Shown here in pieces: positions 1 through 7,013 of a stretch of DNA of 10,234 nucleotides (position 1 is its first letter; each line of letters begins with the position of its first letter). Source of the DNA: JASJBU01 sp965372385 (GTDB taxonomy: Bacteria > Pseudomonadota > Gammaproteobacteria > Chromatiales > Chromatiaceae); the NCBI GenBank assembly GCA_965372385.1, contig CBDVCD010000110.1:1-10234 (forward strand), read 5' to 3'. The position numbers and the translations under genes are program-made. Below the pieces are notes generated by a model. The model was not told the DNA's origin and ran no database searches. It saw nothing but the letters and a program-made list of their open reading frames with translations.

Positions 1-650
1 CCAAGCTCAGGGCCATCCGGTAACTGGTAACGCCACTCAATGTTGAGCTCCACAGGGACATTGGGCGTTAAATGCAGGATCCCGGCAAGCTTGGCTTGGG
101 CGGAGAAGGCCGCGGCTTCCAGGTTGACCACGGTGAGTTTGTCGCCCACTAATCTTGCCTGCAGGGCGATCCGTTCCACCTTTACCGGTTCCGAGGCATC
201 CGGTGGGGTCACCTGAAAGTTGGTTACCTTCAGGGCGTCGACGGCAAGCCTCAAGGGAAGACTCAGTCCGCTGAAGGATTGCTCAGGTTTATCTACGGGC
301 GTGGATTTGGGTAATTTGAGCCGGGTATCCTCCACCCGCAGGGTAAGAATATGTACGCGGCCCTGGAGTAAGGCCCGGGGGAGCCAATTCAGCTGCAACC
401 GGCCCACTTCCAGGAGAAGGTCGTCGTCATGATATCGGAGTCCACGGATCTCCAGTGGGCCTGACAGGCTTCCTTCCAGGGTTTCAACCTGGAGTTCACC
501 GGGAGCCAGCTCCCGGGCCAGATCGAATAGCCAAAGGGTGCCTGCATGGGAATGCAGCAGATAACCGAACAGACTGATGACCAGTGTCAGCAGCAGCAAC
601 AAGGCCGTCATCCCATAGGCAAAGAGCCGTAAGAGCAATCGCCGCTTCAC
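1..650 (-). CDS. tamB: TamB, translocation and assembly module inner-membrane subunit (N-terminal part, runs off window)
   Basis: The minus strand stays open from a GTG at 650-648 to the window edge, giving the first 216 codons of a protein that continues beyond position 1. The start is set by a GTGA overlap with the tamA stop (647-649), so the two genes are translationally coupled. The product begins MKRRLLLRLFAYGM and has one hydrophobic segment at about residues 7-29. This is a typical uncleaved inner-membrane anchor. The following sequence alternates short hydrophobic and polar stretches (for example VETLEGSLSGPLEIRGLRY), as in the AsmA/TamB beta-rich periplasmic repeat. In the known family, TamB (about 1250 aa in E. 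coli) bridges the inner membrane to TamA and helps with autotransporter assembly and lipid movement to the outer membrane. The identification rests on the anchor, the repeat-like sequence and the position directly after tamA; the large C-terminal DUF490 part is outside the window. Confidence 0.87.
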   Translation of the reverse strand, partial: MKRRLLLRLFAYGMTALLLLLTLVISLFGYLLHSHAGTLWLFDLARELAPGELQVETLEGSLSGPLEIRGLRYHDDDLLLEVGRLQLNWLPRALLQGRVHILTLRVEDTRLKLPKSTPVDKPEQSFSGLSLPLRLAVDALKVTNFQVTPPDASEPVKVERIALQARLVGDKLTVVNLEAAAFSAQAKLAGILHLTPNVPVELNIEWRYQLPDGPEL

Positions 651-2383
651 AATTGAGGCCCCACCACGACGTGCAGCCGTCCCCCGGGATCATCGGCGTT
701 GATCCGGAAGGCCAGGTCAAACCGAACGGGTCCTACCGGTGAATGCCAGCGCACCCCGAAACCCGCGCTGGATTCGACCTCTGAGGCATAATCCGGATCG
801 AAGGCGTTGCCGGCATCGTAAAATAGCGCGGCACTCCAATTACCGCTGACATGCCGTTCCAGTTCCACACTGACGACGGCCAGATAGCGTCCGCCGATCA
901 CTTCACCGTTTTCGTTCTTGGGACCCAGTTCATCCAGAAGATAGCCGCGCACAGTGTTATCTCCACCCGCGAAGAAACGCTTTGAGGCAGGCAGTTCAAG
1001 CAGGTCGTCCGTCAGGGTAGCACCAAGCCGGGTGCGGGCGAGCAGGCGCCAATCGCCATCGCTGAAGCCATAGATGAGTTTATTATTGTTGAATAACTGG
1101 AGAGAGCTGATGGAGGAGAGGATCGCATCAGCTGCCCCTTCGATACGGATTTCCATTCGATGGCCCCGTTGGGTGATTCTTTGTTCATCAGATTTGATAC
1201 GGGACCATAAGACATTCGGCACCAACAGAACGGCTCGGTCTTTCTGATCGCCCACTAAAAATCTCTCGTAGGAGTAGTCGAGCCCAAGGCTGCGGCGCCA
1301 ATCATTGTCGAGCGCCTTTGTTTTGGTGACGTTGAGTAGTGCGATATCACCTGTGCGGCTGTCCGTGGTGAAGTTTTCCAGCGTTACAGCAGCGGAGAGT
1401 GAATCCTTGGCTGGCCGCTCCAACGGAATGACATATTCACTCTTAATAGTTTTATTAGCTTCGGATAGGCGCATTTCGGTCAGCATGTGATGGCCGTTTT
1501 GACCGATGCGTCGACGATGCCAGTCCAGGGAGATGCGCGGCCCCGTGTCGGTTGAATAGCCCAGGCCAATACGGTAGCGGGCACGTTTGCTGGGGGACAG
1601 TACCACCTCGATCGGAACCTGGTCACCTTCTGTCTGCTCGCGCAGCGTGAGCACATCCACTTGACTGAAGTATTCGCTGTCGATCAGGTTGGACTGCAGG
1701 GTCAGCAGCTTTTCGTGACTGAAGGGGTCGCCCGGTTTGAAATCGGGATAACGGGCCAGAAATTCCGCATCCATGAAATCCTGGGTGACGCGGATCTCGC
1801 CGAAGCGATAGGGTTTGCCTGTATCCAGCTGGAGAATAATCGATGCCTGGTAGTGGTCCATGTCTACCCGCACCTGATGCACGCTGTAACGGGCATCGAT
1901 ATAGCCTAGTTCGACGACCTGAGACAGCAGGCTCTGCTTGGCCTTCTCGTAGCTCACCTGATCCAGGACATCACCCTCCACGAGGGGGAAGTCGTACGCG
2001 ATCAGGGGATCATCCTTGCCTTCTCCCTGTATTTGAAATTCCACCTGCCTAAGATGGATCAAGGGACCAGGTTTGACCTGGTAGATCGCCCGGAACTTCT
2101 GCCCGTTCTGCTGTAACTGGGCATTGATCTGGGGTTTGAAATAACCGAAAGGGCGTAAGGCGTTGCGTATCTCTTTCTCCGCACGTGCGTGTAAAAAACG
2201 CAGTCGGGAGGCAGTGAGGCTTTCCCGCTCCTGTTCCTGCTCGATAGAGAGAAAGCTGCGGATATTGCCCTCCAGACGCCTGTCCCAGCCTTCGATATCG
2301 ATCTCGATCTCGAGATCGAGATCGAGGCCGTACCCGTATGCGGGAAGCAAGAGCCAAAAAAGAATCAGTAAGAGTGGCCGCAT
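647..2383 (-). CDS. tamA: TamA, Omp85-family outer-membrane barrel of the translocation and assembly module
   Basis: The product is 578 aa, essentially the length of E. coli TamA (577). A Sec signal peptide (MRPLLLILFWLLLPAYGYG, residues 1-19) is followed by an acidic/aliphatic alternating start of POTRA 1. About three POTRA domains follow to roughly residue 265, and then a 16-strand-type barrel. The Omp85 loop-6 signature is visible as GGDNTVRGY, with the VRGY motif at residues 478-481. The C-terminus contains SPVGPVRFDLAF and ends HVVVGPQL, as expected for the closing barrel strands. In the family, TamA works with TamB in envelope assembly. The start ATG at 2383 gives a clean signal peptide but has no strong Shine-Dalgarno sequence. 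The gene overlaps tamB by 4 bp and is divergent from the cytochrome operon across a 548-bp gap. The region encoding residues 20-29 is a perfect palindrome (see separate entry). Confidence 0.95.
   Translation of the reverse strand: MRPLLLILFWLLLPAYGYGLDLDLEIEIDIEGWDRRLEGNIRSFLSIEQEQERESLTASRLRFLHARAEKEIRNALRPFGYFKPQINAQLQQNGQKFRAIYQVKPGPLIHLRQVEFQIQGEGKDDPLIAYDFPLVEGDVLDQVSYEKAKQSLLSQVVELGYIDARYSVHQVRVDMDHYQASIILQLDTGKPYRFGEIRVTQDFMDAEFLARYPDFKPGDPFSHEKLLTLQSNLIDSEYFSQVDVLTLREQTEGDQVPIEVVLSPSKRARYRIGLGYSTDTGPRISLDWHRRRIGQNGHHMLTEMRLSEANKTIKSEYVIPLERPAKDSLSAAVTLENFTTDSRTGDIALLNVTKTKALDNDWRRSLGLDYSYERFLVGDQKDRAVLLVPNVLWSRIKSDEQRITQRGHRMEIRIEGAADAILSSISSLQLFNNNKLIYGFSDGDWRLLARTRLGATLTDDLLELPASKRFFAGGDNTVRGYLLDELGPKNENGEVIGGRYLAVVSVELERHVSGNWSAALFYDAGNAFDPDYASEVESSAGFGVRWHSPVGPVRFDLAFRINADDPGGRLHVVVGPQL
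2298..2325. repeat. Perfect 28-bp palindrome inside tamA with four GATC sites
   Basis: Positions 2298-2325 read the same on both strands, centred on the CTCGAG at 2309-2314. The arms are built from hexamer-like units (CGATCT/AGATCG) and contain GATC at 2300, 2306, 2314 and 2320. The DNA encodes about residues 20-29 of TamA, alternating Asp/Glu with Leu/Ile. It starts 58 nt downstream of the start codon on the coding strand, so the mRNA could fold into a long hairpin there. Whether this has a regulatory role or only reflects codon choice over a repetitive peptide cannot be told from the sequence. Confidence 0.85.
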
Positions 2384-2931
2384 GAAATGAGTCGTTGCAT
2401 CAGTTAGCCGGCAATTCTATCAAGTTAGGGTCGAGCGATGGGGCTGGTATGTCAGGAACTCGAAATGCAAGCAAAATCAATGTGCTTGGTTGGGACTGAA
2501 GGCCGTGGGCATGCGTAATCAGGAGATGGAGTTCTGCTCTGAGTCGGTTTGTATAGGGATGATATTCGGGTTAACCCCCGTATCGGAAAGTATGCTCCGC
2601 ATGTTAAAATACTTTCATTGATCGAAGGTTGAAGTCCATATGCGTAGCAGTGTGCTGCTATGGCCTCAGGCTGGGATGATTCAGCGGATACCAGCGGTCA
2701 GCAACACAATAAAGAACATAATAATAACATCTTGGGAGTATATATTTTTGCAGTATCTTTTTAGCTTGAATTAGGAAGTAGTTTCTCTAGCGGCCGGTGC
2801 GGCTCTTGTCGTCTTGACCCTGATTTCATAGCTGCTGCCGAATGAACGAGTGACGAGTGGGGGAGATGCGAAAGCGGCTAATAAAGCGACTGAATAACAA
2901 TCAATTATAGCCGTAGCAGAATTAAAACTAG
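2384..2931. other. Divergent intergenic region between tamA and the cytochrome operon
   Basis: This 548-bp gap must hold the promoters of both divergent units, but I see no convincing -35/-10 pair and no clear FNR-type TTGAT-N4-ATCAA site. It contains three short hairpin-capable repeats in a row. They are 2561-2584 (bulged, arms GATA..CGGG and CCCG..TATC), 2586-2616 (GAAAGTAT and ATACTTTC, 15-nt spacer) and 2645-2660 (TAGCAG, TGTG loop, CTGCTA). A very AT-rich stretch follows at about 2705-2775. A 44-codon reading frame at 2640-2774 lacks good coding evidence. No RNA gene family was recognised. Confidence 0.5.
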
Positions 2932-3987
2932 ATGAACGGTTATCTGAAAATACTCGGGATCGGAATGGTCATTTTCACCCTCCTTGGGGTGAGTAATGTT
3001 CGAAGTGGTGATGAAGCGGAAGCCGGAATAACCATGACTCAGGCCATTCTGGAAGCCCAAACCACTCAGGCCACTTGTCTGCGCTGTCATGGTATGCGGA
3101 CCCTGGGTTACCGTGATCCGGTGACGGGTGGCATGATCGACTTGCATGTTCCCAGTGAAAGGTTCCGCGACTCGAACCACAGGCAACTGAATTGCATTGA
3201 ATGCCACACGGCTGGGTTTGATAATTATCCTCACCCGGATAAAGCAAAGCAGCAGTCCCTCTATTGTGTGGATTGTCATGAGGAGAACCCCGAGCTTATC
3301 CCCATCCACTTTTCTGAAATAGAACGGGAATTCAAAGCAAGTGTGCATTTTCAGCGGATGCCGGAGGACTTTAGCTGCTTCTCCTGTCATGACGCCCATT
3401 ACTTCAAGGCCAGTAGAACGGGGTCGGCGTCTGACCCCAACCGCTTTCCAAACAAAGAGAGGTGCCTGAGCTGCCATCCAGACGAAGATTTTGAAGTTGG
3501 GGGTATGCAGCGTGATATCAGCCAGATGGTGGCCTATGACAATCATATCTGTCTGAGTTGCCATGCCGTACCGAGCCGCATCGCCGATCTCAAGTCAAGC
3601 GACCCTCCCGATATCAACTCCAGCCATGACTGGCTGCCAAATGTCGCGATGCATTGGGAGAAGGTGCGCTGCATCGATTGCCACCTGTCAACCTCCGACA
3701 ACTATCTGCATGAGATACTTACGGCTGACCAGGCCGTCAAGCATTGTGAGGATTGCCACTCGGCCAACTCGATCCTGCTGACCAAGCTGTATAAATACAA
3801 CATTCAGGAGACCCGGCAGAAGTATGGGTTTATGAACAGTATCGCCCTGAATGAGGCCTATATCATTGGGATGACCAGAAACATCATATTGGACCGGATG
3901 AGTTTCATCATCCTTGGCCTGATGGTGATTGGCATATCCGCTCATGGTGTGGCGCGCTGGCTGTCTGGCAGACGGAGAAACCGATGA
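2932..3987 (+). CDS. Membrane-anchored octahaem c-type cytochrome, electron-transfer subunit
   Basis: The 351-aa product has eight CXXCH haem c sites, with first cysteines at residues 49, 88, 112, 149, 178, 207, 247 and 272. An N-terminal hydrophobic segment (about residues 5-20) is a signal peptide or signal anchor. A C-terminal transmembrane helix (about 324-342) ends in a positive tail (SGRRRNR), so the haem domain should sit in the periplasm anchored to the inner membrane. A stop codon directly precedes the ATG at 2932, so the start is either here or at the internal Met12; there is no strong ribosome binding site for either. The stop overlaps the cytochrome b start as ATGA. No catalytic signature was recognised. 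The haem density and the cytochrome b neighbour point to a relay between membrane b haems and the OTR-like protein downstream. I could not assign a named family beyond multihaem cytochrome c. Confidence 0.9.
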   Translation: MNGYLKILGIGMVIFTLLGVSNVRSGDEAEAGITMTQAILEAQTTQATCLRCHGMRTLGYRDPVTGGMIDLHVPSERFRDSNHRQLNCIECHTAGFDNYPHPDKAKQQSLYCVDCHEENPELIPIHFSEIEREFKASVHFQRMPEDFSCFSCHDAHYFKASRTGSASDPNRFPNKERCLSCHPDEDFEVGGMQRDISQMVAYDNHICLSCHAVPSRIADLKSSDPPDINSSHDWLPNVAMHWEKVRCIDCHLSTSDNYLHEILTADQAVKHCEDCHSANSILLTKLYKYNIQETRQKYGFMNSIALNEAYIIGMTRNIILDRMSFIILGLMVIGISAHGVARWLSGRRRNR

Positions 3988-4631
3988 AAGAAATGTATCT
4001 CTACCCGCTCTGGGTGCGTATCTGGCACTGGCTCAATGCATTGATGTGCGTGACGCTCATCATTACCGGCATAAGCCTGCATTTTTCCGATCCTGATAAT
4101 CCGCTCATTATGGACTTCGATACCTCCATTCTGGTGCATAACTATGCGGGCTTGATAATGACGGTGCTATACATCCTGTTCATTGTGGGCAATTTGGTCA
4201 GTACTAATGGGGTGCACTATGTGGTGAAATTCAAGGGTTTTATCAAGCGCCTGCTTATTCAACTTGTGTATTATGGGGTGGGGATTTTCAAGGGTGATGA
4301 ACACCCCTATCCGCCCACGGAAACAGCAAAATTCAACCCGCTGCAACAGATTACCTATACGGGTGTGATGTACGGACTGGTCGCTCCCCTGGTGATTACC
4401 GGGATCCTGCTAATCATCCCGGAATCCATTCCTGACATCTTTATGGGTATGGGAACCATCCTGCCGATCGCCATTGCACACACTATTCTTTCATACTTTC
4501 TTGCCCTGTTTTTATTGGGGCACCTCTATCTCGCCACTACCGGTGAGACCCTATTAAGTAATTATAAAACCATGCTGACAGGCGTACATCTGGAGCCTGA
4601 ATCGGATGAGACAGGAGGAGCGGTAAAATGA
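3984..4631 (+). CDS. Di-haem cytochrome b membrane subunit (FdnI/PhsC/HyaC type)
   Basis: The 215-aa protein has four predicted transmembrane helices at about residues 12-32, 51-72, 121-145 and 163-183. His15 in helix I (motif RIWHW), His52 in helix II (VHNYAG), and His166 and His180 in helix IV are placed like the four haem b ligands of formate dehydrogenase subunit FdnI (217 aa; His18, His57, His155, His169 as I recall them). This supports two stacked b haems and a quinone site, linking the quinone pool to a periplasmic partner. Membership in the Ni-hydrogenase/thiosulfate reductase cytochrome b group (PF01292-like) is inferred from these features. A GGAG at 3974-3977 lies 6 nt before the ATG. 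The gene overlaps both neighbours by 4 bp, which indicates coupled translation and a single complex. Confidence 0.9.
   Translation: MKEMYLYPLWVRIWHWLNALMCVTLIITGISLHFSDPDNPLIMDFDTSILVHNYAGLIMTVLYILFIVGNLVSTNGVHYVVKFKGFIKRLLIQLVYYGVGIFKGDEHPYPPTETAKFNPLQQITYTGVMYGLVAPLVITGILLIIPESIPDIFMGMGTILPIAIAHTILSYFLALFLLGHLYLATTGETLLSNYKTMLTGVHLEPESDETGGAVK
4613..4618 (+). promoter_or_regulatory. Strong Shine-Dalgarno (AGGAGG) for the OTR-like cytochrome gene
   Basis: A consensus AGGAGG lies 9 nt before the ATG at 4628, inside the end of the cytochrome b gene. It fixes the start of the 733-aa protein and suggests strong translation in addition to coupling through the ATGA overlap. Confidence 0.75.
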
Positions 4632-6829
4632 ATAAGTTAGGACATGTCGCTGGACGTATACGCCTCTTTAGGACGCTGTTTTTACTGGTGGGTCTGGGTT
4701 TCGTCGCCATGCTTGGTTACAAATATCTCTATCCGCTCTTCTTTGAGGCCTATACCGGGGTTGTCAACGCACCACTCACCTATGACAGCAGTCGCAAGTT
4801 GAGTTCGCAGGAGTTTGAGTCGTTGTCGAGAGAGTTGACATACAATGCAAGATATCAGAAAGCCCTGGCGGTGACCGAGAAGGAGGAGAATGAGTTCACG
4901 CGAAGACTAAGAATCGAAATCCTCATGAATACGCCTTCTTTCCGCAAGGGAACCGAATTCAAACATATCGACTATTTTCGCCATGCCGGTATCCTGCAGT
5001 ATGAAGGACCGAACACCTGCATGCAGTGCCATGAAACGATGGTGATTCACGACTATGAAGGTAATTTCCGGACTGTCGATACCATGGATGATGTGCTGGA
5101 TACCGTGCATTTTAAATTTCAGTCAAGTTCCAGGGTTTTCTCAACTTACGGTTATGACGGGCGCCAGGTCAATGCAGAGGGTGCGGTACCTATCCCGTTG
5201 GGTAAGATTAACCGTGCCTGCGGGATACCCGGCAGCTTTTCCTGGACGGGCTGGGCGAAATTAATCGATACCAAGCCGGAACTATTGGGGGGTGAAACCG
5301 AGGTTCGCAGTGAGGGCTGTGGTCAGTGTCATATCGGCGGTAACTATCATCCGGCAACCGAGTTGATGATGCCTATCGGTGATGTGCCTGAAGAGGCCAA
5401 GCAGGGAATCGACTGTCTTATCTGTCACTCATCGACCTATGATATGAACCAGCGCTATGTCATCAAGGACGATTTTGGTCAACGCTGGAATCAGGATCGG
5501 ACCATGAAGGCGGCGGTGACCGTCTCCTGGACAAAGAACGATAACTGTCTCAACTGCCACCAGCATAACATGGGAGGCGATTCCTATGAGGATAACCTCG
5601 CGGCCAAGAGTCTGGGGCATATCAATAAACGCCTGACGCATCATGGTGCCAAGCGAGGTACGCCATTCGGTTCCAAGGACGATGTCCATGCGGCGGCAGG
5701 CCTACAGTGTACCGATTGCCATATACCGGAAGGCCACAAGATTCCCCGGGGAACAAAGGGTGTGGACCTGGTCTCCAATGACCTGCCGGAAGTGGAGGTG
5801 GCGTGCGAAAATTGCCACACCCTGGCGCCACACACCAAGTCAAAAGACCGAGTCATTCTTAACGGACATATTTCACGCCTGGCCTGTGAAACCTGCCATA
5901 TTCTCGAACTGCAGGAACACAATCTTGTGTTGAGAGATTGGGTCCACCCGACCTGGAACGAGGAGGCGGGCATCTTTGAACCGACGGATATCTATCTATC
6001 CGGAGATGTGGGTAAAGGATTCATCTATCTGTGGTTCAATGGGAGCGGGACATTTCTGGCCAATGCGCTGGGTAACAATCCATTGCACTCGAAAGCTTAC
6101 AATCCATTGATGGAGCAGATGGTGAATATCGATCATCCAGAGGTTGTCGCGGCAGTCCGGGAAAAGGCCATTGAGCTACAAAAGAGCTATCCAGACATCA
6201 ATGTTGATGAATATGTCAAAACGGCTCTCCAACCCCTCTCGCAACTGACCCCCGAGATGTTGGAAAGGCGTCGTACTGTGATCGAAAAAAATCTACGGCC
6301 AGTCATGAATAAAGGCGAGAGCAAGATATATCCATTCAAACTCTTCAATGCCATGATGTATGAGGATATGGGAAATCAGGGGCCGTTTGGCGCCATGATC
6401 CTGCCCTTTGATTATCCGATCTATTATGAAACGGGCAATACCAAGCTATCCGTCATCGAGGCCACCTCTGACCCCATCGTCAAACGTATGTATGAGCTTC
6501 CGTTCAAGGAATATATGATGGATGAATTCATGTATTACTTTGGTGTCGAGGAGGGTTGGAATATGGAGTACCCCGTGCAAAATGGCGAATTGGTTAATGT
6601 GGAAGCCAAGTGGATGCGCCAGATGGGAACCTTGATGCTGAATCATGGCATTCAAAAAGATGGTTTTGGGTGTGATGCATGTCATAAGGAGCAGGGCATC
6701 ATGGATTTCGAGATGCTCGGTTATTCCGAAGAGCGGATTAATGATCTGCAGAACCTGCCGGAGTTGGAACATCTCAACATGCCGTTAGCTGAGGCGGATG
6801 TGCAAGCGGAATCCAGCAAGGAAAAGTAG
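4628..6829 (+). CDS. OTR-like octahaem c-type cytochrome, probable catalytic subunit
   Basis: The 733-aa product starts with a transmembrane anchor (about residues 12-34) and carries eight CXXCH sites, with first cysteines at 131, 231, 263, 307, 361, 393, 420 and 682. Sequence around the haems resembles octahaem tetrathionate reductase (OTR, the Shewanella-type octahaem family). Examples are an ACGIPG segment with Cys198 before haem 2, IDCLICHSST at haem 3, LQCTDCHIPEGH at haem 5, RLACETCHI at haem 7, IYLWFNG at 466-472, SKIYPFK at 565-571, and CDACHKEQGIMDFEMLGY at haem 8. Family OTRs reduce tetrathionate, and also nitrite and hydroxylamine in vitro, at a Lys-ligated haem 2; Lys193 is one candidate for that ligand here. 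This protein is much longer than OTR (about 460-480 aa). The additions are an N-terminal anchor region and a helical insertion between 472 and 565. The family call is moderately strong; the substrate is unknown. Confidence 0.85.
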   Translation: MNKLGHVAGRIRLFRTLFLLVGLGFVAMLGYKYLYPLFFEAYTGVVNAPLTYDSSRKLSSQEFESLSRELTYNARYQKALAVTEKEENEFTRRLRIEILMNTPSFRKGTEFKHIDYFRHAGILQYEGPNTCMQCHETMVIHDYEGNFRTVDTMDDVLDTVHFKFQSSSRVFSTYGYDGRQVNAEGAVPIPLGKINRACGIPGSFSWTGWAKLIDTKPELLGGETEVRSEGCGQCHIGGNYHPATELMMPIGDVPEEAKQGIDCLICHSSTYDMNQRYVIKDDFGQRWNQDRTMKAAVTVSWTKNDNCLNCHQHNMGGDSYEDNLAAKSLGHINKRLTHHGAKRGTPFGSKDDVHAAAGLQCTDCHIPEGHKIPRGTKGVDLVSNDLPEVEVACENCHTLAPHTKSKDRVILNGHISRLACETCHILELQEHNLVLRDWVHPTWNEEAGIFEPTDIYLSGDVGKGFIYLWFNGSGTFLANALGNNPLHSKAYNPLMEQMVNIDHPEVVAAVREKAIELQKSYPDINVDEYVKTALQPLSQLTPEMLERRRTVIEKNLRPVMNKGESKIYPFKLFNAMMYEDMGNQGPFGAMILPFDYPIYYETGNTKLSVIEATSDPIVKRMYELPFKEYMMDEFMYYFGVEEGWNMEYPVQNGELVNVEAKWMRQMGTLMLNHGIQKDGFGCDACHKEQGIMDFEMLGYSEERINDLQNLPELEHLNMPLAEADVQAESSKEK

Positions 6830-6838
6830 GCTCGAAGA

Positions 6839-6888
6839 GAACGGCTGCCATCGAATTGATTGGCAAAGGGGTGGTATGGCAGCCGTTC
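6839..6888 (+). terminator. Probable intrinsic terminator of the cytochrome operon
   Basis: A perfect 13-bp stem pairs 6839-6851 (GAACGGCTGCCAT) with 6876-6888 (ATGGCAGCCGTTC) around a 24-nt loop. It begins 10 nt after the stop codon of the last cytochrome gene. A T-rich tail (TTTT at 6892-6895, then TCTCTGTTT) follows a few bases later. The loop is long for a classical terminator, but position and stem strength fit the end of the operon. Confidence 0.65.
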
Positions 6889-6933
6889 AGGTTTTCTCTG
6901 TTTACCCTAGACAGTATCAATACAGCAAGGTGG

Positions 6934-6959
6934 AAACTCTCCTCCGATAAGGGGAGTTT
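6934..6959. terminator. Hairpin between convergent genes, possible second or bidirectional terminator
   Basis: AAACTCTCC at 6934-6942 pairs with GGGGAGTTT at 6951-6959 (nine pairs, one of them T-G in the plus-strand transcript) around an 8-nt loop. T residues at 6957-6960 on the plus strand, and T residues in the minus-strand read-out, allow modest termination in either direction. It sits between the cytochrome operon and the convergent gene that ends at 7014. Confidence 0.45.
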
Positions 6960-7013
6960 TCGATCGGCTACTAACCCCACCTTGTTCTGCTTGAGCCTAG
7001 AATCCTCAGTCTG

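Noticed and set aside
2640..2774. 44-codon plus-strand frame starting MRSSVLLWPQ in the intergenic region
   Set aside because: It is short, with only a weak and poorly spaced ribosome binding site, includes the 2645-2660 hairpin and runs into AT-rich DNA with no recognisable protein features.
2384..2931. FNR/CRP-type operator for the cytochrome operon
   Set aside because: I looked for TTGAT-N4-ATCAA-like and TGTGA-N6-TCACA-like sequences and saw only half-site matches.
2905..3564. 219-codon open frame on the minus strand opposite the first octahaem cytochrome gene
   Set aside because: The plus-strand frame has eight CXXCH motifs and a signal peptide. The antisense frame has no recognisable domain and is explained by the codon bias of the real gene.
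2932..6829. Assignment of either octahaem cytochrome to MccA-type sulfite reductase, hydroxylamine oxidoreductase or octahaem nitrite reductase
   Set aside because: All sixteen haem sites are plain CXXCH. I saw no CX15CH site, no CXXCK site and no hydroxylamine oxidoreductase-like C-terminal tyrosine context, and the sequence pattern fits OTR better for the 733-aa protein.
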